A stretch of 64,000 bases of DNA from Sabethes cyaneus (taxonomy: Eukaryota > Arthropoda > Insecta > Diptera > Culicidae): assembly GCF_943734655.1 (NCBI RefSeq), contig NC_071354.1:69833544-69897543 (forward strand), read 5' to 3'. The notes beneath the pieces were generated by a model. The model did not search any database. It saw nothing but the letters and a program-made list of their open reading frames with translations, and was not told where the DNA came from. The position numbers and the translations under genes were made by a program. Below, piece after piece: positions 8,889-21,460 of this stretch. Position 1 is the stretch's first letter. Each line of letters begins with the position of its first letter.

Positions 8889-10180
8889 GTCTAACATCAA
8901 ATTGCACCACGGAAGAAACACTGTAGAAAATTACCCATTGGGTATTTTCTCTTGAAAATTTTGGTAAAAGTAGTTGTGAGTGTATTGTTTACACTGTATT
9001 TTTATCGCTGCCAATTTTTCGAAAATTGGAAAAAATGACGTCACCCGAAAAGGAGCGACGCAAATTGATTTTGCGCGAGCACCTGGAAAAACATTAACTA
9101 TGTTATCGGGACATCGGAAAACAACTCGGAATCCTGCACTCATCTGTAAACCGTGTGGTTAAACTACGAAACTCTAAGCATCGAACGGAAGGAGAAATGC
9201 GGTCAGAATGGATGTTCTATTAGTGATCAGGATCACAGACGTGTCGTGGAAGCGTTTAAAGAGAATCCCAATGCTTCGGTCAGGGATGTGGCCAAAAAGT
9301 TGAATCTGCCCAAGTCTTTCGTACAGAGAGCGAAGGACCAGGAGGGACTGCATACGTACAAACTGCAGAAGGCTCCAAATCGTGGGAAAGTCACGGGCCC
9401 GAAAACTGTGCCCCCCAGATGCTGACGAAATCTCATGGTCTCATCATGGATGATGAGACTTACGTCAAAGCGAACTTCTGGCAGCTTCCAGGGCTACTAT
9501 TCTTCGCCGCCCTGGATAAGTTTGATGTTACGGAGGAAATAAGGAAGCAGACACCCTTATTTTGTATTTCGAACGGGACTTTATTTCGAACGAGTTGTTT
9601 AGCCCATTTGGTTTTGCTGGCGGATTGGAGAATACTATCCAGTTTCGTTCGAAAATCTCATCCGTTCGAAATACAGAATAGGGGTGAGAAACTTTCAAAG
9701 TTCGCCAAGAAATACATGATACATGGCAAGGTCTACAGTAGCGTCTGCTTCCTCTGTTGAAGCAACACGTGGGCCCACCAATCTTCTGGCCGAATCTAGC
9801 TTTGTGCCACTTTTCAAAGGATGTCTCGGAGTGGTACGAAGCCAACGGGGTCACTTTCGTAGCCAAGGAAATGAACCCCCCCAACGCACCGGAACTAAGG
9901 CCCATCGAAAAATACTGGGCTATTATGAAGCAAGCACTACGGAAGCAACCCAAGGAGGTCAAATCTGAGCAAGACATAAAGAAAAAGTAGGCTCTCGTAC
10001 AGAAAAAGCTGCAGTCAGATGTTGTACAAAATCTTATGAGTGAAATTAAGCGTAAGGTGCGAGCATACGATTATGGTATTGAAGTTGAATGAAATAAATC
10101 TGCCAAAAGCTTACTAATGGGTTATATATTGTCTGAAAGTTTGAAAAGGATTAGTCAATTAGGTAATTTTCTGCAGCGTG
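8889..10180 (+). pseudogene. ITmD37E mariner element, inactive copy 1
   Basis: The left terminal repeat (CATCAAATTGCACCACGGAA) matches, inverted, the right end of copy 2 at about 48481-48500. The transposase begins at ATG 9037 (MTSPEKERRKLILREHLEK), has an early in-frame TAA, and is broken by frameshifts and further stops. Recognisable parts are VVEAFKENPNASVRDVAKKL, the first catalytic Asp in IMDDETYVKA (about 9446), and NAPELRPIEKYWAIMK with the catalytic Glu (about 9900). The spacing from the second catalytic site to that Glu is 37 residues, the ITmD37E signature, but this Asp is Asn (FWPNLA, about 9790). A 135-bp MITE interrupts the gene at 9552. The right terminal repeat stops near 10180 where unrelated sequence begins. 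Confidence 0.85.
9552..9686. mobile_element. 135-bp MITE nested in the mariner relic
   Basis: The left end CACCCTTATTTTGTATTTCG and the right end CGAAATACAGAATAGGGGTG are inverted repeats with few mismatches. The mariner sequence resumes on both sides. Comparison with mariner copy 2, which reads GGAAGCAGAAACTATC uninterrupted, gives a 3-bp duplication AGA at 9549-9551 and 9687-9689. It is non-coding and has internal TTCGAACG repeats. Confidence 0.85.
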
Positions 10181-10187
10181 TACTCGG

Positions 10188-10290
10188 CTCTGGGATACTC
10201 GTCGCCAATTCGTTGAGCGTCTCGACACATGGAAGTCGGCTTCAACCTGGTTGAGCCATCTACTACTTTTGGTTCCTAATGCCGTCAATG
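10188..10290 (-). repeat. RTE-relic 3' tail-like fragment
   Basis: CCAATTCGTTGAGCGTCTCG and the following AAGTCGGCTTCAACC match a stretch at about 22462-22502, at the 3' end of the minus-strand RTE relic. Orientation relative to that relic indicates a minus-strand fragment. It abuts the truncated right end of the mariner copy. Confidence 0.4.
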
Positions 10291-11855
10291 CTTAAAAATA
10301 ACAAAACATTTATATACCTAGAAATCCGAGAATTCTACAATGCTGAAGTGGCAATCTAGAATTTAAGCATGTTCGCTCTCACCTAGGCAGTTCCTTTACC
10401 AAATCGCTTGCTTTGCTTTCCTTTGATATCTAACAGCACGAGCAGCATTTGTGAATCAAAACGAACATCGAATAGATGACTTAAACGTGCGAGGAAAACC
10501 GTTTCCCGCGCGAAAATCTAAATTCCAACAGCACAAATCGATTGATTGCAAGTAAATGCAAATTTCGCAGTCGCAGATGCTTGCAGTTGGAACAAAATCA
10601 TCATCGCTGCGGCGACCGACGCACGTATGGCACTCGTGTTTTGCGATATAGATCTTGAGTGTCAATTTTACGACATTTTCCACTTCGGTAAGCAGAAATC
10701 AAATCAAAACGGTGCCCTCTGCCTCACTTTCTTCGCTATCATCAACGCTTTCCCGGAAGAAGACGAGAATGGTATATCGCCTCTCGTCGATACGGAAACG
10801 CTCACTATACCTGCTAAACAAGGCTCAGCAGAAGCATATCGCCAGTAGGGAAATCCTTCCCGCGCTGCGATAGTAGAGCGGCGGAAAAACAACGTATCCC
10901 TTCGCGGCAGCAATGATGGAAGCTTTTTCGTATTGGCGGTGTTTTTCAATTTAAGCATGCCTTTTTCACGCACCGCTATTGAGCCACTGAAATTGGTTTT
11001 CCATACTCGTGCTCGTGCGATTCGATCGGTGAGTGTGTTTTGATATTCGATTTTTCCCCCTCTCGGGAGTAGATCATTTTCTTCCTGCCTCAGACGTGAA
11101 TGTGGATTTCACTTCACGATGATGGGGTGAAGTTGCTTATTAATGAGATGGTTGATGGCAAATTTGCAATTTGTGGTTTCGCTCACATATGTTTTGACAA
11201 CGGCAGGCCGTAAACTTTGTGCCGTAGGCACGTGGGGTTCATCGGGAAGCAAAAGATAAGCGTTTTACTGATGTAAAAAATATGCACGCGCCATCGGTGG
11301 AGATAAAATTATTCGCAATGAACTGAATGTGGGTTATTCGTACGAGCTCGTGCGGTGACGGGATTGAAATTTTAATAGACCGTGAATGTCATTGGATCAA
11401 AATTCTTGATTCCTAACGGATAGTTTTTTTTTTTTCAAATTAACCACGGTAACCGGTTTTAAGCGTGGCACATAATTTTATCAAACGGTTGGTACAAGTA
11501 ATGGAAATTGACCGATAAAAACCATGCAGTTGAATATTTTTTCTCGTTTGATTGTTTAAAGAAGAACACCAACATGCAGAATAATTTAATACACTCGTTA
11601 GTGGTTGATGCAAATATTTGCTAACCATTAGTTTGTGCTAGTAAAACACATGCTACAATAGTGTGGCTTTTACTTTACAAATAGCAAAACAGCTGGATAT
11701 GTGTTTGTAGATTATCGGCTTAGTTTCATAGCAAAATGCCGTTAGAAAAAATCTTGGGAATTTATCATGTGCAGAAGAAAAGATCGACTTAGTGATCTGC
11801 CACACAGTGAAAAAAGCACCGAGATCGGTAAAATTTTACCAGAATCTCAACAGAC
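10291..11855. other. Spacer, no gene recognised
   Basis: Mixed-composition non-coding sequence. Overlapping short frames on both strands at 10456-10973 have no recognisable motif and do not fit a splicing pattern I could support. No terminal repeats were found. Confidence 0.35.
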
Positions 11856-14758
11856 CTAGGACAGGACGTGCCATCTGGCTTCTTACTCTTCTTCTTATTA
11901 TTACCGCCATCCCGATTGAAAACGAACGACAACGGCCAACGATGCGTAAATTTTGCAGCTTCCCGCGGAATGGTAGTCCGAAGTACCTTCTTCCCCCGCA
12001 AAGATATCCACAAGGTCACCTGGAGATCACCAGACCAACGAATAGAAAACCAAATTGACCATATTCTAATCGACGGAAAATTCTTCTCTGATGTTATAAA
12101 CGTTCGCACCTACCGCAGTGCGAATATAGATTCGGATCATTTCCTAGTTGCAGTCTGCATGCGCTCAAAACTCTCGACGGTGCATAACACGCGTCGAAGT
12201 CGTACGCCGCGACCCAACATCGAGCAGCTACGAGTCACCGGAGTTGCCCAGGAATACGCGCGGCAGCTGGAAGCAGCGCTACCAACGGAAGAGCAACTTG
12301 GTGCAGCAACTCTTGAAGATGGTTGGAAAGGCATTAAGACCGCCATCGGTAGCACTGCTCTATCGGCACTAGGTACAATGAATCCGAACCGAAGAAACGA
12401 TTGGTTCGACGGCGAATGCGAGCAATTAGTGCAGGAAAAGAATGCAGCACGTGCGAGAATGCTGCAACACCGTACGATGGCGACTGTGGATCGATATAAA
12501 CAAGCACGGAACAGGCAAAACTCGGTCTTCCGGAGGAAAAAGCGCCAACAGGAAGAGCGAGATCGCGAGGCGATGGAAGAACTGTACCGTGCTAACGATA
12601 AACGGAGGTTCTACGAGAAGTTAAACCGTTCGCGCAAAGGCTATGTACCGCAGGCCGATATGTGTCGAGACTCAGGCGGTAATCTTCTCACGAACGAACG
12701 TGAGGTGATCGAGAGGTGGAAGCAGCATTATGACGAGCACCTTAACAGCGATGTAGCTGAACATGAAGGTGACGATATGGCAATAGATCTTGGAGCACGT
12801 GCAGAAGACGACAGAATACCAGCCCCTGACCTCCGGGAGGTAGCAGAAGAGATCGGTCGGCTGAAGAACAATAAAGCGGCTGGGGCTGATCAGCTACCCG
12901 GCGAGCTGCTGAAGTACGGTGGTGACGCACTGGCTAGAGCGCTGCACTGGGTCATTGTCAAGATTTGGGAGGATGAGCTACTACCGGAGGAGTGGACGGA
13001 AGGCATCGTGTGTCCGATCTACAAAAAGGGCGACAAGTTGGTTTGTTGCAGTTACCGCGCAATCACACTGTTGAACGCCGCCTACAAGGTACTCTCCCAA
13101 CTTTTATGTCGTCGACTATCACCATTTGCAAAGGAGTTCGTGGGGCAATATCAAGCGGGATTCATGGGTGCCCGCAGATTTTCCAGACCAGATTTTCGCG
13201 CTTCGGCAAGTGTTGCAGAAATGTCGCGAATACAACGTGCCCACGCATCATTTATTCATCGACTTCAAATCGGCGTACGACACGATCGATCGAGATCAGC
13301 TATGGCAGACTATGCACTACTACGGATTTCCGGATAAACTAACGCGATTGGTCAAGGCGACGATGGATCGAGTAATGTGTGTTGTTCGAGTATCAGGGGC
13401 AGTCTCGAGTCCCTTTGGATCTCGAAGAGGGTTACGGCAAGGTGATGGGCTGTCATGTTTGCTGTTCAACATCGCTTTGGAGGATATGATAAGAAGAGCG
13501 GGTATAGACACGAGTGGCACGATATTCACGAAGTCCGTCCAGCTTCTTGGTTTCGCTGACGACGTTGACATCATTACACGTACCTTTGAGAGGATGGGGG
13601 AAACGTACATCGGACTGAAAGCTGAAGCCAACCGGATAGGTCATTAATGTATCGAAAACAAAATACATGAAAGGAAGAGGTTCTAAAGAAGTGAATGCTG
13701 ACCTCCCTCCCCGGATTCATTTAGACGGTGATGAAATCGAGGTGGTAGAAGAGTTCGTGTATCTGGGCTCACTGGTTACCGCCGACAACTACACCAGCAG
13801 AGAAATACAAAGACGCATTATGGCAGGAAATCGTGCCTACTTTGGACTCCGTAGGACGCTGCGATCGAACAAAATTCGCCACCGCACGGAGGTAACAATC
13901 TACAAGACGCTGATTAGACCGGTAGTCCTTTACGGCCATGAGACATGGACTATGCTCATGGAGGACCAACGCGCCCTTAGTGTTTTCGAACGGAAGGTGT
14001 TGTGCACCATCTACGGCGGAGTGCAGATGGAAGACGGAACGTGGAGGAGGCGAATGAACCATGAATTGCATCAGCTGCTTAGGGAACCACCCATCGCTCA
14101 CACCGCAAAAATTGGTCGCCTGCGATGGGCTGGGCATGTCGTGAGGATGTCGGACGACTGCCCGGTTAAAAAAGTTCTCAATAACGATCCGACTGGAACG
14201 AGACGGCGGGGCGCGCAGCGAGCAAGATGGATCGATCAAGTGGAAGGCGACCTGCGGACCCTACGTAGACTACGTGGCTGGCGAATTGCGGCCATGGACC
14301 GAGTGGAATGGAGACGACTTCTTCGTACAGCAGAGAAAACCACGGCCTGGAGCTGATTAACAACAACAACATCCCGATTGAATATTCTTTGCTACACTCT
14401 GCACCACTGTTGCCTGCACATATTATTTTAAGAATAACTTCGTTTGCCGAACAACAGCTCCCGAACTGTGGCGTAGTTTATGCGATCAAAATCATGTTTT
14501 GCACTTCACTTTGAAAATTAAAATTCGTGTACAAACAAAACTAATGGTGAACCAAGCATAGAACTACAGAATACAAAAGAAATCAAAATTCGGAAATAAT
14601 AACTTATTGTCGTATTCCCACTAATAAGTTTCAGCAACACTGAAAGCGATACCGCGTTATATTTTCCAGTCAACGGTTGCTCATCGCTTTCAACCAATCA
14701 GAAATTGGGTCAATTTTAGGTCAACGTCGCGGTTGACACTTGGCACGTCCTGTCCTAG
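11856..14758. mobile_element. CTAGGACAGG-ended MITE, copy 2, split by an RTE insertion
   Basis: The left end CTAGGACAGGACGTGCCA (11856-11873) pairs with TGGCACGTCCTGTCCTAG (14741-14758). The two outer parts, 11856-11920 and 14371-14758, together align with copy 1 at 5596-6020. The middle is a 2.45-kb RTE insertion flanked by a 12-bp duplication. Removing that insertion and one duplication leaves a MITE of about 440 bases. Confidence 0.75.
11921..14370 (+). pseudogene. 5'-truncated RTE-like non-LTR retrotransposon
   Basis: It encodes the rest of an apurinic-type endonuclease followed by reverse transcriptase. The element starts inside the endonuclease domain (NFAASRGMVVRSTFFPRKDI, then QIDHILIDG and NIDSDHFLV). 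The basic linker is at about 12380-12650 (NRRNDWFDGECEQLV). RT motifs follow: LKNNKAAGADQLPGELLKYG, PIYKKGDK, YRAITLLN and FIDFKSAYDTIDRDQLW. The catalytic FADDVDI lies near 13553-13573. The C-terminal part ends RLRWAGHVVRMSDDCPVKKV with a stop at 14354-14356. A frameshift near 13170 and another break near 13640-13670 inactivate it. The tail is AACAACAAC. The 12-bp direct repeat ATCCCGATTGAA flanks it at 11909-11920 and 14371-14382. The ATG at 11868 belongs to host MITE sequence, not the element. Confidence 0.88.
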
Positions 14759-15100
14759 ATATGATTCAGGGCGAGTCGTGCGCAGGCCGCGAGTGTTGCC
14801 GGCAACCCGTTGTCGGAAGTACCGGTCATTCAATGAGGTTTAAAAAGGTGTGGAAAAAGAAGACATTTGATAGTATTAGTAGCGAAAAATCAGAAAACGA
14901 CGTCAAACTACAAAAACAAACAGCGTCGGACAATGGGGTTTGTTTTTGGAGTTTGATGTCACGCTTCATCGTGATTGGTCGGTTTGAGATTCCACCTACG
15001 CCATTATGAAATTTCTTCATTGCACTAACACCACTTATCGCCACACCTGTATATATCACATTGTTGGTTACTGCGGGGGCAGCCCCCCGATGTATAGGTT
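14759..15100. repeat. Fold-back sequence
   Basis: About 24 bases at 14898-14921 (GACGTCAAACTACAAAAACA...) pair with 14938-14960 (GTTTGTTTTTGGAGTTTGAT...) to form a hairpin with a loop of about 16 bases. No ORF and no clear target duplication. It may be a small MITE or the end of a larger element. Confidence 0.4.
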
Positions 15101-16744
15101 TATCCGCCTTTCTCTTGTTAATTTACTTAGTCTTTCCATCATCGTCTCGCAGAGTTGATACCGAATAACCGAATAACAAATAGCCGAAATCCAAATGATC
15201 GAATTCCAACAACTTTAAAGAAGACCGAAATTGTATTTAGTCGAATCACGAAAGGTCGAACCCCTACTTGACTAAACTTACCGAAAATTATTTTCTAGAA
15301 TAATATTAATAAAAATAATGTTTTTAAGATCAATGTTAAACTATTTAAGAGATTATCGAAATAATTTAAAAAGATGTTGATGCGTTTTATAAAAATAAAA
15401 AATAATGAAGGAAAAATTTCGTAAATTACTGGCACCTTAGTCTCAGAACAACAAGACTCACACACACACTCTGCACCTTATTTTTTATGTTGGCAATTCT
15501 TTCAAGCATCAAACAGCAGAATAGATGATAGATACTTCTTTTTTTCTCTTAATCGCAAATGAGTTACGCCCATTATAAGGTACAAGACTTATTTACCCCG
15601 GCACTAGCAAGATTTCCTCGTTGATTCAGTGTAAAACGGCACAGTCTGCGAGTATACGCCTGCGATCCGCTATCGGAAGTGGCGGCCTCTGTAGGAGTCA
15701 GCGTCCCGGCAGAAATCCCCTCAATTTAGGTGCATGCATATTTCAAGGTTTACTGACCCTTATCCCTTGGTTGAGTCCGAAAGAGCGGTACTGAGTAAGG
15801 ACAATATATACCCAACATTTAGCAGGTCGAAGGCCGCGTATATTTTCTGTGACTTCCAGCCATCTTAATTCGGCCATTAGATTTACTGCGCCATTTGTTA
15901 TTTCATCCATTTGTGATTCTGCTTTTTGTGTTTCGACCATTCGTAGGTAATCCTATTCATCCTAAAATGCATTGCATCAATTCGAATTTTGGCTAGGTAG
16001 TGCTTGCTAGATAGTGTCAGTAGGATCGTTGCACTGGCACCGTAATTATCATGTAACCAGGCGGCTGCGAAGTCTGCGAAGCGAAGGGTAATGTCTAAAG
16101 ACGGTAGGGTGCTGGATGGGTTTGTCTACGTCGGGTCTTCGTCTACTTTCCAGTCACATGTGCAAGAAACCAACATTATAACCAATTTTGATGCGAATCA
16201 CAGTCAAACTAACCTGGTACTGATATTTATAGATTGTCTCTTCGCTATCGAGGAAAAGATTATGTTAGAAAATTACTATTTCTCACTGTTTGTTCAAAAA
16301 ATAGAAGTCCTCTTGATTTTTCCACAAGTTTTGCGTATAACGAAGAGAAGTTTGAGTATGACGAAGAGTAACTACTTGAAATTTTGAGCTGTGAATCAAA
16401 CTATTTCCACTTTTTTTTATAGTAAGTGGGAAGCTCTTGCACACGGCTCATAGAATACGTGCATAGATTTTTGTAAATAATTGCGGTCTGTCCAGAATAA
16501 ACGAAAGAAATCTTGCTTATGACGAAGTGAATTTTCGTATGACGGACTACCGCTGGAGCATGAAAAATTGTTCCACTGAGATATGTAAGTTCCGAAATAT
16601 TGTTTCGGACTAAATGGTTATACATGTACAGGCAAGATGTATTAGATTTATCTGCTGTAAAAAACTTGAGTACTAGCGGATTAATTCTTATAAAAACTCG
16701 CAATAAAATATGAATCGTGCTTACGTATGACGAAGAGGGTTCGT
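15101..16744. other. AT-rich spacer with degenerate CGAA-rich inverted blocks
   Basis: Sequence at about 15160-15260 (repeated CCGAATAAC/GCCGAAATCC-like words) resembles, inverted, sequence at about 15850-15950 (CGGCCATTAG, CGACCATTCG). This suggests a decayed element with subterminal repeats. The word TATGACGAAG or close variants recurs between about 16336 and 16735. No coding region is supported. Confidence 0.3.
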
Positions 16745-16749
16745 AACCC

Positions 16750-16910
16750 TATCCAGCTTTTTACGAGCCATAATGGCGGACGTGTTCGTAATATTTCAAC
16801 AGCATTTTTGACATTTCCCTAATACATCGCACGTTTTCTTTCCGTACATTCCTTTAGTTTCACCGTGAACGCGCGGATTATGGCCATTATGGCTCGTAAA
16901 AAGCTGGATA
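16750..16910. mobile_element. 161-bp MITE with 27-28 bp TIRs
   Basis: TATCCAGCTTTTTACGAGCC at the left is the exact inverse of GGCTCGTAAAAAGCTGGATA at the right, and the pairing continues inward through ATAATGGC/GCCATTAT. It is flanked by the 5-bp direct repeat AACCC (16745-16749 and 16911-16915), which fits a target duplication. The core of about 100 bases is non-coding. Confidence 0.75.
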
Positions 16911-16915
16911 AACCC

Positions 16916-19900
16916 ACGGCTTTGCTAGATTTGGCAATGAATATGAAATTGGACTTTAACTTGACTTAAACTGGATATAAATTGCCCTTAAATTAGGGTA
17001 AAGAACTAGTTTTAAGCAGTCTAAGCGGATCACTGATTGTTTTTCCTTATTACAAGCGATGGGTTGACTAAGTGGGGAATATCAGCATACCAATCTTCTT
17101 GCTATCTTTAGTTCTTCAAGCTGTTACCATTGGAAGACACTATTGTTGAGCTAAACTTTTGATTTTTCGCTTTAAAAGTTGGAGCGGTGGAACTAATTTT
17201 GATCAGACCGAACATATTTTCACCCTCAAGGTGCTTTGTTAAGCAATCCTGAAATCTGAATTTTTTACGTCCCCGTAAAAAATCCCTCGAACTTTTCCCC
17301 CTATTCAGTAAGTTCGCGTTCCTATCCGCGACCTACTAATCGGCATCTGATGCGTAATCGGCATAGCGTATAGGCATAGATGCGTAAAATGCCATCTATC
17401 TAAATTGTTTATCGGGACATACACTCACCGCACCGTTCGGCAAACGGTATTCGTCGTCTCTTTTATTCTCTAGTGTTCTTATGGGAAACTGCGAGTTTGA
17501 CGTCTCACTCGCGGTTCATAAGGATGGTGGGAGAACAAAAGAGGTAAACATAGCAGTACAAACGATCCGACTCAGAACAGTGTTGTCAAAGCAAATAACA
17601 TTGAAACACATCGTTGCTTTATTAAATCACTGAGAAAATCTTCGAAAATTATTGAAAAAGCTGTCTTTTGTGTTGTTTTTAATAAAGAAAAATTAATTAT
17701 GAACATACATTTCTCTTGAAAGTATTGAACCACGTTTTCACCATAGGAGGTTTCAGTTAATTTCAAACTTAAAATTCTTAGTTCCAGAACCGAAACAGTG
17801 TCTTGGCAACACGATAGTTCATCAGTTGTGCTGCAGCTGCTGCTACTGGTGAACAGGTTCCGTCAATTCAGAATTTGTTTTCAGTTTTGTTAGAAAATAA
17901 TAAAAATTTCGGCTAGTGACAAAGCCTTAGATAATAGAAAAAAAGAGAGTGAATAATATCGTATGTGACAATTGAGTGCTTGACTTTTAGAGTGGTTGTA
18001 ATCAGTGCTGAAAAATGTGATGGATTCGTTAGTAGCGAGGTGGCGATTGCCTTCAGCAGCTGAAAAATGTACGTTTTTGGACAACAATTTTTAATTCATC
18101 ATATTTCTTGTCGGAAACCCAATAAATTGTGTTTGTGTGAATCAAATGTATCGTTAAGTGATTTGTGAAGATGATCCTATCAAAAGATTTTGAAAATATG
18201 AATAAAAAAGTGCATTTTCGGCTCATTTATGTTCAACTGATTAAAATAGGTGACACTGCTTAACTCGTTCCTTACCCTATATTTGGAATTGAACTTAAAA
18301 CTAGATTTGACCAAATTTACAAGAAAAAGCATACCAATGCGAAAAAATAATCAGTTGCTTTCAGAACAAAGCTGATGTTAAATGGAGACAACTTCTACGT
18401 ATAATAGAGGACAAATAGTCTGAAGATATTTTATTCGCCTATTTACTTTTACTTAAAAAATAATAAATATTCAATTCTTTTCAATGATGAGTGAAATTTG
18501 TAGAAACGATAATGAGCCACTCTAAAGGACGAACCAAACGTGTACCAACCAATTTCGATGCATGCGATCGACACATTGCAACTTGCAGTAAAATTACAGC
18601 TAATTGCTCTTGATTTAATTGTAAATATTTTAGTTCATCTGATTTACATCAAGCGCATCGATTGAATAATGAACTTGCCACATCAATTTACAGGCTGCAG
18701 CCTGTACAGCTACAGCTTCAACGACTCTGGAAAATAAATAAAACAAACATCAAATTGATTTATTTGGTTTTAAATTAGGTGGATATTATGAGGTTTTTAT
18801 TTGTAAAATGATTAAGTTAAAATTGCGAATTTAAGAAAACTCAATTAATTACTCTTTAGTTTCAGTTCGTCATTCAACCAGAGAAATCAATTCAAAGGAA
18901 ACAATGCAGTGTTTACTCTTTCTAGGTTTGTAGTACGAAAAGAAAGCGATTGTACGACCAGTTTAATTTATTTTATCCGTACCAAAACCGAATGACATTA
19001 ATAATTTTACCCAACATTTTACCCAACAAACAAGCAGTTGACCAACGGTGGGTCTGCTTGCTGCAGTTGACAGTTGAACCATTTTTATACGGTTCACTCG
19101 TTCTAACGTTTCAACCGATATTGATTCGGTTTGGTTTTTGGTCAAAACCCGAAGCAATTTTGTTTCCATCGAATTCTACTGGCACAGTACGGTATTAAAA
19201 TGCGACGATTCGTGATTCGCTTAATTTGTAGTCTATTTGGAGCAATTGTTGATTCTTATATTTTAAAGAATGTTATTTATTAAATATTTACTATTTGGTG
19301 TTGGTACAAATTTTGTTACGCGAGTCAAGCACTAGCAAAATTATCAATTTGCATTAACAGCAAAGCTATAAATTTTAGCTAAATTATCTCAAAACGGATG
19401 CTGCGCTAAGGGCCATTCCGCTCCGTTCTACCTGGCACCAGCTGGCAAAAATCTCCTGTTAAAATAATGTTGTACCATACCACGCTCTGTCAGCGCCCGG
19501 CGAGATGCCAAAGGGAACAACAAGCTAATGAAGTTAAACTGGTTCACAAGAGCATGGCTAAGAAAACTGTAACGACACAGTAATTTATTGAATTTGCGAT
19601 AAAAAATCGAATTAAATGATAAAATAAAATATTTAATTCACAGAGAAAAAAGCTGTTCATTACGTGACAGAACGGTTTCGCTCGACCACGGTAGAGGGCA
19701 AGAAAATCGGTGAAGCTGGGAAACGGCCAATCGGAAGATTGTCCACAACAGATCAATCCGGGCCATCTATCTTCTTCTACTACACGCGAGCCGAGGAATT
19801 GCAGTGCAATTCCACCCAGCCAGCCTGCGCTGCCAAGCGGCAAGGATTTAATTCAATTTATCCTCCCAACCGATCCGATGCTCGGCTGCTGTCTGCTGTT

Positions 19901-21177
19901 TGGCGCTGAACATGTGGGCTAAACCTTCACCGAGGAGCGCTGGCTTCGTATCCGGAGGAACCATCGGCTGCCATCCCGCGTGTTGCTTGACAAAGTGTAA
20001 ATTAAATTCAAATCAATTTATTTTCCAGTAATCGTTTTCTGCTGCTTCTTCGAGAGCACCGGTTCGGTTAGCACCGACCGTCACGCATTAGACAGGTCAG
20101 CCTTGGGTTGGAGCCCTGAGCCCATTGGGCGGTGTGGGAGCGAATGATTATTTAGTGGCCGTCTTCCGAAGGAGCATTTTCGTGATGTGTTGTGCAGAGA
20201 TGGCTATCCCGATCGGGCAGTCACGATGCTTGACTCGAGATTTTCGAGCAATGTAAAGTTGTATCTACTCAATTTTGCGAATGATATCACTGCATAGGAT
20301 GTGGATAAGATTACCTTTTGAAGACATTTCGTTTGTTAACTTGATGGCCAATCTGCAGAACTTTTCTGTACCATTTTTGTTTTGGCATTTGCAGATAGTC
20401 AAACGTCTTTTATGTAATATTTTGTAAAGCAAGTACCTAACGTATAATCTACCTACATGATTGGCTAATTTGAATGAGTTCTGAATTTCGAACACAAGTT
20501 TCAAGATACCATTTTCTTTCAAATCACTGTAAACACACCCTCAGCGAGCACCGGAAGAGTTCACCCTTTGCAGCTGGCTTCCTCTTGGGAAAATGAGACG
20601 CGTATCGTTGGGGGTCACTGCGGAAACCCGTATCGCCAGCAACTGTCATCTATCGCTAAATTGCACATTGCACATAAGTTTGGGCCACTACCGGCGACGA
20701 TACGACGAGATGTTGGGCCAGTTTCTTTTGCAGTATGGAAAGTTCCCCTTCTAAGTTTCACAGAAACAAGCTTGGAATGCAGCAACGCAAAAAGGAAAGT
20801 GGATTCCAGGCTGCTGGTATTTTCCCTGTAAACGGTTGGATTTCCCTACGGAATGATGTTCTCTGTTCGGAGAACTTTTCGCTCGAGGTGGTGGCAAACT
20901 GTTCGCAAGTTTCACAGAGAAGCATGTTCCTGAATTGAAGCAAAAGTTTTCCTTTTCACGATTCAACTGTCGGTGATAAGCGTTTGTATACTAGAACCAA
21001 TATTTGGAAACCTAGCAAGTGTAGAGTTAAAGTTTATTTTAAAAAGATCCTACAATTCTGTGCGCTACGAAGAGTTTCTAAAATTTATAAAAATTCTCCA
21101 AATTCGTCCAAATATAAAATCTGCATAATCTCTAATGTCTATGAAACCTACAAAGTTTTCCAAAAATGTGAAATCAA
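16916..21177. other. Long AT-rich spacer
   Basis: Mostly AT-rich and non-coding. An imperfect fold-back lies at 17458-17543 (CTCTTTTATTCTC against GAGAACAAAAGAG). The GC-richer stretches at about 19390-20120 and 20540-20960 contain only short frames that overlap on both strands with no family resemblance. They could be conserved non-coding DNA, which only a comparison with other genomes could show. No RNA gene was recognised. Confidence 0.35.
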
Positions 21178-21420
21178 ATGAAGGTACATTTGCCCATTGT
21201 ATATATCGGCAAACCCTCAATCCTGTACGTCTTCACCACAGCCACCTTTGGAGGGTTTATTTTCTCGACATTGATACCGGAGGTAGTATCATTCTTGGTC
21301 GCATTACATTTATCTTGTCAATTTGTTTACTCTTGGTTACTCTTCATAAATTTTGTCAACCTACAACCAACATATTTATCACCCCGCCCAGCTTGCAGGT
21401 TCCCATTTCTTCGTAACGTG
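21178..21420 (+). pseudogene. Membrane-like frame, possible receptor relic
   Basis: The frame begins MKVHLPIVYIGKPSILYVFT and contains two hydrophobic stretches (around FGGFIFSTLIPEVVSFLVAL and FVYSWLLFINFV) that would span a membrane. The layout recalls one transmembrane pair of an insect chemoreceptor, but no diagnostic motif is present. A separate hydrophobic minus-strand frame lies just downstream. Chance in AT-rich DNA is a serious alternative. Confidence 0.15.
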
Positions 21421-21460
21421 ACCATCGTTCTGGTGCTCGAATTCCTAAAGCATGAGTCAT

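Noticed and set aside
11868..11920. ATG at 11868 as the start of the RTE protein
   Set aside because: It lies in host MITE sequence upstream of the 12-bp target duplication, so the in-frame extension is accidental.
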